Source: Actinomyces timonensis DSM 23838
GTDB taxonomy: Bacteria > Actinomycetota > Actinomycetes > Actinomycetales > Actinomycetaceae
DNA length: 64,000 nucleotides
NCBI RefSeq assembly: GCF_000295095.1
Contig: NZ_JH806633.1
Coordinates: 558,053-622,052, forward strand
Reading direction: 5' to 3'
The notes under the pieces were generated by a model. It was not told where the DNA came from. It saw only the letters and a list, made by a program, of their open reading frames with translations, and did no database searches. Made by a program: the position numbers and the translations under genes. This document shows positions 31,141 to 38,741 of the stretch, piece after piece; the first letter of the stretch is position 1, and the number at the start of each line of letters is the position of its first letter.

Positions 31141-31158
31141 GTTGAGGTTGAGATTGAG
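31141..31158 (+). promoter_or_regulatory. Three tandem TTGAG hexamers upstream of merR
   Basis: GTTGAG, GTTGAG and ATTGAG follow one another with a 6-bp period, 137 bp before the merR start. The 305-bp gap (30990-31294) also holds TGTGAC twice at 31031-31045 and TTGACG near 31075. No gene is seen in the gap. The tandem hexamers could be a binding site for one of the flanking MerR proteins. Confidence 0.35.
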
Positions 31159-31294
31159 GACCAGAAGGGGCGCCTCCGTCGGCGTGCCCTTCGTTGAGCG
31201 GGGGCGGATGGCCCTCTATCGTGGGGCATGCGGTCGACGACGGAACCCCCGTCGCGATCCCATGGCCGGTACCCGATCTGTGAGGAGCAGTCCT

Positions 31295-31864
31295 GTGAGC
31301 GCGAACGAAGCGAGTCTTCACGCACCCGCACCGCAGCTCGCCCAGGGCATGCTCTTCGGCGACACGCTTCCGGACCTCGACACCTCCTCGGGGTACCGCG
31401 GGCCGATCGCCTGCCGCGCCGCCGGTATCACCTACCGCCAGCTGGACTACTGGGCCCGCACCGGGCTGGTCGAGCCCACGGTGCGCGGCGCCAAGGGCTC
31501 GGGCACGCAGCGCCTCTACTCCTTCCGCGACATCCTCCTGCTCAAGATCGTCAAGCGGCTGCTCGACACCGGCGTCTCCCTCCAGCAGATCCGCACCGCG
31601 GTGGACGCCCTCCACGAGCGGGGCGTCGAGGACCTCACCTCCATGACCCTCATGAGCGACGGCGCCTCCGTCTACGAGTGCACCTCCGCCGATGAGGTCA
31701 TCGACCTCGTCCAGGGCGGGCAGGGCGTCTTCGGGATCGCTGTGGGCCGGGTCTGGCACGAGGTCGAGGGATCGCTCGCCGAGCTGCCCGTCGACCACGC
31801 CGAGGCCCCCGTCGTTGAGGACGAGCTCGCCAAGCGCAGGGCCGCCAAGCGCCAGGCCGGCTGA
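31295..31864 (+). CDS. MerR-family regulator (Rv1830-like)
   Basis: 189 residues. After a 20-residue tail and MLFGDTLPDLD, the MerR DNA-binding domain reads YRGPIACRAAGITYRQLDYW, ARTGLVEPTV, GTQRLYSFRDILLLKIVKRL and LDTGVSLQQIRTAVDAL. The C-terminal part has YECTSADEVIDLVQGGQGVF, conserved in the Rv1830 group. The GTG at 31295 was chosen for the GAGGAG seven bases upstream. It closes the garA-ftsR-DUF151-merR cluster. In mycobacteria this regulator is linked to cell growth control; a target here is not known. Confidence 0.88.
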   Translation: MSANEASLHAPAPQLAQGMLFGDTLPDLDTSSGYRGPIACRAAGITYRQLDYWARTGLVEPTVRGAKGSGTQRLYSFRDILLLKIVKRLLDTGVSLQQIRTAVDALHERGVEDLTSMTLMSDGASVYECTSADEVIDLVQGGQGVFGIAVGRVWHEVEGSLAELPVDHAEAPVVEDELAKRRAAKRQAG

Positions 31865-31881
31865 ATCATCCACTCACAACG

Positions 31882-31921
31882 ACGCCCCGCCGCCCCTGTT
31901 GCCAGGGTGCGAGCGGGGCGT
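31882..31921. terminator. Convergent bidirectional terminator
   Basis: ACGCCCCGC at 31882-31890 pairs with GCGGGGCGT at 31913-31921. An inner CCCTG/CAGGG stem closes on TTGC. It lies between the convergent merR (+) and Hsp70-like (-) genes and could serve both. Confidence 0.6.
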
Positions 31922-31943
31922 TCGCGCGCCTCGGGGCCGGCCC

Positions 31944-33572
31944 TCAGTCGGTCTGGCGGCCCAGGACGTAGCGGCGGGAGAAGCCGTCCTCCAGGTCGGT
32001 GATCGTCACCTGGACGAGCCCGGCGGAGTCGATCTCGTAGCGCTCCTGGATGCGGCGGCCCACCCCCGTGCGCTCGACGGCGCGCCCGGCCAGGTCCTCG
32101 TCGCGCAGGGCGGGGTCGAAGGGGAAGACGATCTCCTGGTACGGGGCGAGTTCGCCGCGGGGCTCGCCGTCGGCGTCCACGCCCGCGCACTCGACGAAGC
32201 GGAAGCAGCCGATGTTGTGTACCGCCGTGTACTCGCGGGTGATGACCGTGCCCTCGCGGGTGGCGCCGGCTTGGATCGCGTCCTCGCCCAGGATCGCGTC
32301 GAAGATCGTGCGCTGGCCGCCCTCGGCCTCGCGGAACACGCCGAAGCCGCGCGAGAGGCGGTCGATGAGGTCGTAGCCGGAGTCGCGGTCCGAGGCGATG
32401 GCCAGGCCGATCGCGGTGGAGGCGCCGGGGTAGGGAGAGCGGTGGACCCGCGCGCCGAAGCGCTCGCGCAGCATCCTGGGCACGAGGGGGAGCGCGGAGC
32501 CCCCGCCGACGAGGTGGACGCCCGCGACCTCGGTGAGGTCCGGGTCGCCGTCGGCGAGCCTGCCGACGAGCGGCTCCATGAGATCCAGCGAGCGCTCCAG
32601 GAGCGGGCGGCAGGCGTCGTAGAGCTCAGCGGCCTGGATGACGATGTCCTCGCCGCGCACATCCAGGGCGATGCGGCGCGTCTGGGGGGACAGGGCCTCC
32701 TTGGCGTCGCGGCACTGGTCGAGCAGGTCGGAGACCTCGCGGTCATCGAGGTCCTCCTCGCGCAGGCCCGCGCGCTCGAGCGCGAACTGGGCCAGGAGGA
32801 GGTCGACGTCGTCGCCGCCGAGGTCTCCCAGGCCGCGCGAGGCGAGCACCTCGTGGGCGATGCCGCGCACGTCGACGAGCGAGGTGTCGAACGTGCCCCC
32901 ACCGAGGTCGTAGACCAGCACACGGGTGCGCTTGGAGGAGACAGTGCGGGCCTTGCGGTGGGTGTACTCGAAGCCGGCCGCGCTGGGCTCGTTGAGCATG
33001 GCGATGACGTTGAATCCGGCGTCGCCGAAGGCCTCCAACGTCAGGAGGCGCTGGGCGCCGAAGGCGTGGGCCGGCACAGCGACGGCCACCGACACGCGCG
33101 ATCCCCGCGCGCCGGGGTCCGTGCCATCCATGCCGGGGGCCGCCTTGAGCTGAGCGCGCAGGTGGCGCAGGTAGTCGGTGAGGATCTCCAGGACGGTGAA
33201 GCGCTGGCCGCCGAGGTCGACCTCGGCGGCCGGGGTGATGCGCGGGCTCGACAGGCGACGCTTGAGGCTGCGCAGCAGGGGAGCGCCCTCACGGGCCGCG
33301 GCCCGGGCGGCGAAGCCGTGGACGAGGCCGTCGGGGGTCAGGGCGGTGAGCGAGGGCAGGTACTCCTGGATATCGCCGTGCTCATCGGTGAAGGTGACCA
33401 CCGGGTAGTTCCCACGGTCGACGCGGGCCACCACGGTGCGCGTGGTACCCAGGTCGATGCCGAGCGAGGGGCCGGGCTGGTTGTCGGGGGCGGCAGGGGC
33501 CTTGACTCGGCGGCGGCCGCTGGAAGAGGAGGCGGGCAGGGTCCCTGGGGTGCGCGGGCGCTCAACTGTCAT
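31944..33572 (-). CDS. Hsp70-family protein without canonical substrate domain
   Basis: 542 residues. The actin-like ATPase core shows SLGIDLGTTRTVVA (phosphate 1), VLVYDLGGGTFDTSLVD (phosphate 2) and VAGVHLVGGGSALPLVPRML (adenosine). The C-terminal ~150 residues form a small beta-rich region (EYTAVHNIGCFRFVECAG) rather than the full DnaK substrate domain and lid. It is probably a specialised chaperone or DnaK paralogue. An unstructured N-terminus of about 45 residues precedes the core. A TAGGCT box seven bases before the ATG suggests a leaderless transcript. No DnaJ or GrpE gene is adjacent. Confidence 0.87.
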   Translation of the reverse strand: MTVERPRTPGTLPASSSSGRRRVKAPAAPDNQPGPSLGIDLGTTRTVVARVDRGNYPVVTFTDEHGDIQEYLPSLTALTPDGLVHGFAARAAAREGAPLLRSLKRRLSSPRITPAAEVDLGGQRFTVLEILTDYLRHLRAQLKAAPGMDGTDPGARGSRVSVAVAVPAHAFGAQRLLTLEAFGDAGFNVIAMLNEPSAAGFEYTHRKARTVSSKRTRVLVYDLGGGTFDTSLVDVRGIAHEVLASRGLGDLGGDDVDLLLAQFALERAGLREEDLDDREVSDLLDQCRDAKEALSPQTRRIALDVRGEDIVIQAAELYDACRPLLERSLDLMEPLVGRLADGDPDLTEVAGVHLVGGGSALPLVPRMLRERFGARVHRSPYPGASTAIGLAIASDRDSGYDLIDRLSRGFGVFREAEGGQRTIFDAILGEDAIQAGATREGTVITREYTAVHNIGCFRFVECAGVDADGEPRGELAPYQEIVFPFDPALRDEDLAGRAVERTGVGRRIQERYEIDSAGLVQVTITDLEDGFSRRYVLGRQTD

Positions 33573-33731
33573 GGTGGAGAGCCTAGCGGGGCGCGGGCGG
33601 ATCGGGCCGAGCCCCACCGAAGGATGAGCGAATTAGGGTGCCGCCCGCTCGACGGAACCGCGGGAGGCACTGGCGAAGGCCCCGCCCGACAGACAGACGG
33701 GCCTTGCCCGGGCACGGTCGCGACGGTACTG

Positions 33732-33747
33732 TGACCTACGTTTGACA
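33732..33747 (+). promoter_or_regulatory. Candidate LacI-type operator/-35 of the PTS gene
   Basis: TGACCTACGTTTGACA is an imperfect 16-bp dyad with the central CG typical of LacI-family operators, 10 of 16 positions symmetric. It overlaps TTGACA (33742-33747), a good -35. The remaining 310-bp gap between the Hsp70-like gene and the PTS gene holds no gene. The neighbouring LacI protein is the likely ligand. Confidence 0.3.
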
Positions 33748-33882
33748 CAGGCTCTGCCAGGGGGATCATCGACGACCCCGTGGCGCCTCATCCCACCCCA
33801 GGATCCCCATCTCGCGGTCTGCCGCGCCCGGTGACTGAGTGGATGGCGCCTGGCAGTGCCGACCACTGAGAGGAGGCACCGG

Positions 33883-35910
33883 GTGGCAATGGATCACGCC
33901 CGGGTGGCGACCGACGTCCTGACCTACGTCGGCGGCGCGGAGAACATCACGGCGGCCGCGCACTGCGCGACCCGCCTGCGCCTTGTCCTTGCGGACTTGG
34001 ACAAGGTCGATCAGAAGGCGCTCGACAAGGACCCCGATATCAAGGGGACCTTCATCGCCGGAGGCATGTACCAGATCATCGTCGGCCCCGGCGATGTCGA
34101 CCAGGTCTTCGATCGCATGATCGCGACCGGCGGGGTCAAGGAGGTCTCGAAGGACGAGGCCAAGCAGGTCGCCGCGCAGTCCGGCAACCTCGTCTCGCGC
34201 TTCATCAAGATGATCGCAGACATCTTCGTCCCGATCCTCCCCGCCCTCATCGCCGGCGGTCTCATGATGGCGATCAACAACGTCCTGACGGCCGAGGGCC
34301 TCTTCGGCGACATGTCGCTCAAGGAGCGCTGGACCTGGCTCGGCGACTACGCCGACCTCATCAACCTCATCTCCTCGGCGGCCTTCGCCTTCCTGCCCGT
34401 GCTCGTGGGCTTCTCCGCGGCCAAGCGCTTCGGCGGCAACGTCTACCTCGGCGGGGCCATGGGCGCCGCCATGGTCTCCAGCTCCCTGCTGAGCGCCTAC
34501 GACATGTCCAAGCCCGAGGCGGCCGCGAAGTTCTGGGAGTTCACCGGGGCCGCCTCCAGCTGGCACCTGTTCGGCCTGGAGGTCCAGAAGATCGGCTACC
34601 AGGCGATGGTCATCCCGATCATCTGCGTCGCCTACCTCATGTCGGTCATCGAGAAGCGACTGCACAAGCGCCTGTCCGGCACGGCTGACTTCCTCCTCAC
34701 TCCGCTCATCACCCTGCTGGGAACCGGCTTCCTCACCTTCGTCGTCATCGGCCCGATCACGCGCCAGCTCTCGATCTGGATCACCGACGGCCTGGACTGG
34801 ACCTACAACACGCTCGGCCCGCTGGGTGGCGCGCTGTTCGGCCTCGTGTACTCGCCGATCGTCGTCACCGGTCTCCACCAGTCCTTCCCGGCCGTCGAGA
34901 TCCCGCTGATCTCTGACATCGCCAACACGGGCGGCTCCTTCATCTTCCCGATCGCCTCCATGGCGAATGTCGCCCAGGGCGCCGTCGCCATCGCGGTGTT
35001 CTTCCGCGCCAGGGACGCCAAGATGAAGGGCCTGGCCGGCGCCGGAGGTGTCTCGGCGCTCCTGGGCATCACCGAGCCCGCCATCTTCGGTGTCAACCTG
35101 CGCCTGCGCTGGCCGTTCTTCATCGGCATGGGCTCGGCCGCCATTGGCGCCGCGCTCGTGGCCGTGTTCAATGTGCGCAGCCAGGCTCTCGGTGCCGCGG
35201 GATTCGTCGGCTTCGTGTCGATGGTCCCCAAGCACATCCCGGCCTACCTCGCCCTGGAGGTCCTCGTCGCGGCGATCGCCTTCAGCGGCGCGTACTTCTA
35301 CTCGCGCACGGCCAAGGGGGCCGCCTCCCTCGCCGACGGCGATGTCGAGGATGAGGCCGCGCTCGAGGCCGAGGCGGAGGCCGCCCACGAGCACACCGCC
35401 GAGGACGCTCCCCACGAGGCCGTCAAGGCCGAGCTCCCAGCGGAGGCCGCCGAGGACTACTCCGTTACCTCGCCCATCGAGGGGCGCGTGGTGCCGCTGT
35501 CCGAGGTCGAGGACGCCGTCTTCTCCCAGGGCCTGCTCGGCCCGGGCCTTGCCGTGGTCCCGTCCACGGGCCCGGTGGTCTCACCGGTCGACGGCGAGGT
35601 CATCGTCGCCTTCCCGTCCGGCCACGCCTACGGCATCCGCGCCGCCAGCGGCGTGGAGATCCTCATCCACGTCGGCATGGACACCGTCCAGCTCGACGGC
35701 AAGCACTTCAGCCCGAAGGTCCACCAGGGCGACGTCATCCGCCGCGGCACGCCGCTGGTGGAGGTCGACTGGGACGCGGTCAAGAAGGCCGGGTACCAGA
35801 TCGTCACGCCGATCGTCGTGTCGAACGGGGACAAGTTCTCCGGGATCTCCGAGGCTGGCACCCGGGACGCCTCGCGTGGTGACGCGCTGTTCAGCGTCAA
35901 CCACGACTGA
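33883..35910 (+). CDS. scrA: PTS EIIBCA, sucrose type
   Basis: 675 residues in the order IIB-IIC-IIA. The IIB phosphocysteine is Cys28 in AAHCATRLRL. The IIC domain spans about residues 100-470 with ten membrane helices and GLHQSFPAVE plus GITEPAIFGVNLR. After an acidic linker, IIA carries the phosphohistidine near residue 596 in ILIHVGMDTVQLDG. Sequence features (IIB start, ITEPA region) are closest to sucrose-specific ScrA enzymes; trehalose or beta-glucoside transport is less likely. The GTG at 33883 has AGGAGG six bases upstream. The adjacent LacI gene is the probable repressor. No sucrose-6-phosphate hydrolase is visible nearby. Confidence 0.9.
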   Translation: MAMDHARVATDVLTYVGGAENITAAAHCATRLRLVLADLDKVDQKALDKDPDIKGTFIAGGMYQIIVGPGDVDQVFDRMIATGGVKEVSKDEAKQVAAQSGNLVSRFIKMIADIFVPILPALIAGGLMMAINNVLTAEGLFGDMSLKERWTWLGDYADLINLISSAAFAFLPVLVGFSAAKRFGGNVYLGGAMGAAMVSSSLLSAYDMSKPEAAAKFWEFTGAASSWHLFGLEVQKIGYQAMVIPIICVAYLMSVIEKRLHKRLSGTADFLLTPLITLLGTGFLTFVVIGPITRQLSIWITDGLDWTYNTLGPLGGALFGLVYSPIVVTGLHQSFPAVEIPLISDIANTGGSFIFPIASMANVAQGAVAIAVFFRARDAKMKGLAGAGGVSALLGITEPAIFGVNLRLRWPFFIGMGSAAIGAALVAVFNVRSQALGAAGFVGFVSMVPKHIPAYLALEVLVAAIAFSGAYFYSRTAKGAASLADGDVEDEAALEAEAEAAHEHTAEDAPHEAVKAELPAEAAEDYSVTSPIEGRVVPLSEVEDAVFSQGLLGPGLAVVPSTGPVVSPVDGEVIVAFPSGHAYGIRAASGVEILIHVGMDTVQLDGKHFSPKVHQGDVIRRGTPLVEVDWDAVKKAGYQIVTPIVVSNGDKFSGISEAGTRDASRGDALFSVNHD

Positions 35911-35935
35911 GCGCGCCCAGCGCATCCACTTCAAC

Positions 35936-35977
35936 GGAGCCGGGCCCCATCGCGAGAGCGCGGTGGGGCCCGGCTCC
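35936..35977 (+). terminator. Strong hairpin terminator after scrA
   Basis: GGAGCCGGGCCCC at 35936 onward pairs with GGGGCCCGGCTCC ending at 35977, an ~18-bp GC-rich stem, followed by TTCG. It separates scrA from the convergent lacI gene. Confidence 0.7.
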
Positions 35978-36063
35978 TTCGCCGAGACCGGGCGATCAGC
36001 ACCGCGAAACCGGGCGAACAGCACCGCGAGACCGGTCCGGGGAATACGTGGCGGCAGCGCGGC

Positions 36064-37071
36064 TCAGGTCGTCCGGCCGACGACGAGCTCGACGGGGAGC
36101 TCCATCGGTGCGGTCTCCCGCTCCCGCAGCTCGACGCCGTCGTGAACCGCCTCGATCTGGGCGAGCAGCTCGGCGACGGCGCGGCGCGCGATCTGGTCGA
36201 TGGGCTGGCGGATGGTGGTCAGGCCCGGCATGGCCTGGCGGACGGCCTGCGTGCCGTCGAAGCCGATGACCCGCAGGTCCTCGGGAACGCGCATGCCCGC
36301 CAGGCGCGCCCATTCCACGACGCCGGCGGCGGTGAGGTCATCGGTGGCGAATACGGCGTCGAAATGGCCGATGCGATTGGTCAGCTCCTCGGCGATGCGC
36401 TGGGTGCGCTCCGGCTCAGGGGTGTTGAAGACGACGGCGACGATCTGGGGCTCGATGCCGGAGCGGGCCAGCGCGGCGCGGTAGCCGGCCTCGCGGCCGT
36501 TGCGGCTTCCCGTGCGCGAGGTGAGGAGCAGCGGGCGGCGCGACCCGCGCGCCAGGAGGTGCTCGGTGGCGAGGACGCCTCCCCGGGCGTTGTCGCAGCG
36601 GATATTGGGGATGGTGGGGGAGAGGTCGCGGTCGATCATGACCAGCGGCATCCTCACCGTGCCGTAGTCGGCGAGGTCCTCGTTGTGAGCCGAGGAGATG
36701 ATGCCGTCCACCCTGTGGGAGACGAGCAGGTCGAGGTACTCGCGCTCGCGCTCGGCGCGCCCCTGGGAATTGCAGACGAGGATGCGGTAGCCGTGCTCCG
36801 CGAGGGCGACCTCGAGCCGTGCGGCGAGCTCGCCGAAGAAGGGAAGGGCGACCGTCGGCACGATGACGCCGATGCTCTGGGTGGCCATGCCGTGGAGGGC
36901 GCGCGCGATCTGGTTCGGCCGGTAGTTGAGCTCCGCGATGGCGGCGCCGACCCTCTCCTTCGTCGTCTCGCTGAGGTACCCGCGGTTGTTGAGAACCCGA
37001 GACACCGTGGTCAGCGAGACACCCGCGAGCTCGGCGACGTCGGCGAGCGTCGGCTCTCGGCGCTGAGGCAC
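36064..37071 (-). CDS. LacI-family repressor (probable ScrR)
   Basis: 335 residues. The DNA-binding headpiece is TLADVAELAGVSLTTVSRVL followed by NNRGYLSETTKERV, with the hinge region YRPNQIARAL. The periplasmic-binding-protein-like core includes IGVIVPTVALPFFGELA and AVFATDDLTAAG. It is convergent with the sucrose-type PTS gene and separated from it by a terminator, so it most likely represses scrA in the absence of the sugar phosphate. The GTG start has AGGAG five bases upstream. A TTGAG-N7-CTCAA dyad at 37087-37103 lies just upstream and may be an autoregulatory site. Confidence 0.9.
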   Translation of the reverse strand: MPQRREPTLADVAELAGVSLTTVSRVLNNRGYLSETTKERVGAAIAELNYRPNQIARALHGMATQSIGVIVPTVALPFFGELAARLEVALAEHGYRILVCNSQGRAEREREYLDLLVSHRVDGIISSAHNEDLADYGTVRMPLVMIDRDLSPTIPNIRCDNARGGVLATEHLLARGSRRPLLLTSRTGSRNGREAGYRAALARSGIEPQIVAVVFNTPEPERTQRIAEELTNRIGHFDAVFATDDLTAAGVVEWARLAGMRVPEDLRVIGFDGTQAVRQAMPGLTTIRQPIDQIARRAVAELLAQIEAVHDGVELRERETAPMELPVELVVGRTT

Positions 37072-37138
37072 AGCAACTCCTATGTCTTGAGGTCAGGACT
37101 CAACCGCGGGCAAGCCTATGCCCGCGCGCGGCGCGCTG

Positions 37139-37846
37139 CTACAGCGGGACGCCGCCGTCCGACGGCGCGGCAGAGGATGGGGGAGAGGGGGCCAGATCTG
37201 GGACCATCTCGCGATAGACAGTGATCATGGCGCGGGCAATCGCCGCGTGACCGGCGTCGTTGGGGTGGATGCCGTCGATCGCGAGCTTGTTCTCATCGCC
37301 GTCGATCGCCATGCTCATGGCGTCAGTAGAGGCCAGGCCGAGGCCGGTGGCGTGGTCATGGACGAGCCGGTGGATGATGCTGAATCGCGGCCCGACGCCG
37401 AGCGCCGGGAAGTAGGGGGCGACGATCGTGGGGACGCCCGGAAGCCGCTCGGCGAGGAACGAGAGGTCATGCTCGATGGCCTGCTCGACGAGGTCGCGCT
37501 GGGAGGGCAGGAGGGCGGCGTCATTGAGGCCCAGGCAGACGGTGACCACGTCGGGCTCGGCGCGCAGGACCGTCTCGAGCCAGGTGGTGTCCCGGCACGA
37601 GGGGGAGCGGCCGCCCCCGGGCAGCTTCCCGCCGCGCCGGCAGAAGAAGCCGATGCCGTCGGCGGCCAGGCTCGCCTCGCGCCAGCGCAGGTGCTCGCAG
37701 ACAAGTGACGAGAAGCGGTTGCGGGGGTGGCTGACCGATCTCCACCCCGTGACGATGGAGTCGCCGAGGAAGACGGCGGTGGGGTGGGGTGTCAATTGGG
37801 GGACCGTTGGGCCATCCGGTCCCGCTGGCGGGTCTGTGGGTGCCAT
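37139..37846 (-). CDS. SGNH/GDSL-type hydrolase
   Basis: 235 residues. Block I is TAVFLGDSIVTGW with the nucleophile Ser. Block III is TVCLGLNDAALL with the oxyanion Asn, and block V is IDGIHPNDAGHAAIA with the catalytic Asp and His. A block II Gly lies in the FFCRRGGKLPGGGRS region. The enzyme is a cytosolic esterase or lipase-like hydrolase of unknown substrate; no signal peptide is present. A TAGGCT box six bases before the ATG predicts leaderless transcription. Confidence 0.87.
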   Translation of the reverse strand: MAPTDPPAGPDGPTVPQLTPHPTAVFLGDSIVTGWRSVSHPRNRFSSLVCEHLRWREASLAADGIGFFCRRGGKLPGGGRSPSCRDTTWLETVLRAEPDVVTVCLGLNDAALLPSQRDLVEQAIEHDLSFLAERLPGVPTIVAPYFPALGVGPRFSIIHRLVHDHATGLGLASTDAMSMAIDGDENKLAIDGIHPNDAGHAAIARAMITVYREMVPDLAPSPPSSAAPSDGGVPL

Positions 37847-38078
37847 ACGGCGAGCCTAGGCCCGCTGAGCACGACGGCGCAGGTCGATGGGGGCGCGCGC
37901 GTGACCGCGCACTTGTGAGCGGGGCTGGACGGCTGGGCCGGGCGGTTGGATCGGGCGACGGGAAAGGAAAAACGAGCCGCGAACACACTTATGTCATTTC
38001 GCGGCAAAGCGCCCGACTACCAGCCTCCTCTCAGGTTGCTCAGGGCTTCGACGAAGGTCGCGGTCCTAGCGTCCCATC

Positions 38079-38447
38079 ATGGCCGGAAGTAGTTCCGCTG
38101 AGACAGGGACAGGGATGTCGGAGACGATCTACATCGATGAGTCGGGAGCGCCGATCGAGGCGCCGCACGACCGCTTCGGCGAGCTCTCGGGCGCCTTCGG
38201 TGAGGGAGTCCCGGGATCCTTGAGCCGCAGCGTCCTGGCGCCCGTGTGGCGCACCGGCATCTGCGCGGGAGCCATCCTGGCCTGCGTCGGGCTGCTCGCG
38301 ATCATCCTCGGGCGCGGAGCGGCCGCGCTCGTGCTGTGGCCGCTGGGCGCCTTCGGGCTGGTCGTGGGAACGACGATCATGATGGTGACCTTCCGGGCGC
38401 GCCGGCTGGTGCTCGCCATGGCGAGCACGGAGGAGGGGCCCGTCTGA
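38079..38447 (+). CDS. Small two-helix membrane protein, unknown function
   Basis: 122 residues. The first 55 residues are polar and acidic (MSETIYIDESGAPIEAPHDR region). Two hydrophobic helices follow (TGICAGAILACVGLLAIIL and AALVLWPLGAFGLVVGTTIM), then a short basic tail. I do not recognise a family. The ATG at 38079 is supported by a TAGCGT box exactly six bases upstream; an in-frame ATG at 38115 is an alternative. Confidence 0.6.
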   Translation: MAGSSSAETGTGMSETIYIDESGAPIEAPHDRFGELSGAFGEGVPGSLSRSVLAPVWRTGICAGAILACVGLLAIILGRGAAALVLWPLGAFGLVVGTTIMMVTFRARRLVLAMASTEEGPV

Positions 38448-38510
38448 GACGGACGGGCGAGCGGCGCCAGTCCTGGACAAGCCCGGGCAAGTGTGGCATC
38501 GCCACTCCCA

Positions 38511-38538
38511 CCGAAAATGACATAATGTCCATTATCGG
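38511..38538. promoter_or_regulatory. AT-rich inverted repeat upstream of the GNAT-kinase gene
   Basis: CCGAAAATGACAT followed by ATGTCCATTATCGG (joined by one shared A) forms an imperfect dyad with one bulge and one mismatch. Outer CACTC (38503-38507) and GAGTG (38547-38551) extend the symmetry. It stands out by its A/T content. It may be an operator or an element end. The rest of 38448-38741 has no gene I can support. Confidence 0.4.
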
Positions 38539-38741
38539 CGTTAGGTGAGTGGGTTTGGCTTCTCAGCACGATGCTTGTTGCGGCCTCAGTGCGACGCCGT
38601 CCGGCACAATCGTGTGCGTGACTGATGGAAGGACTGATGCACAGACCGCCGCTGACAAGCACGACGTCATTCCCATGCGCAGGCTGACAGTGTTCACCGG
38701 AACACCGAATCTCGCCCGGTACGTCAAGCAGGAGGACGACC

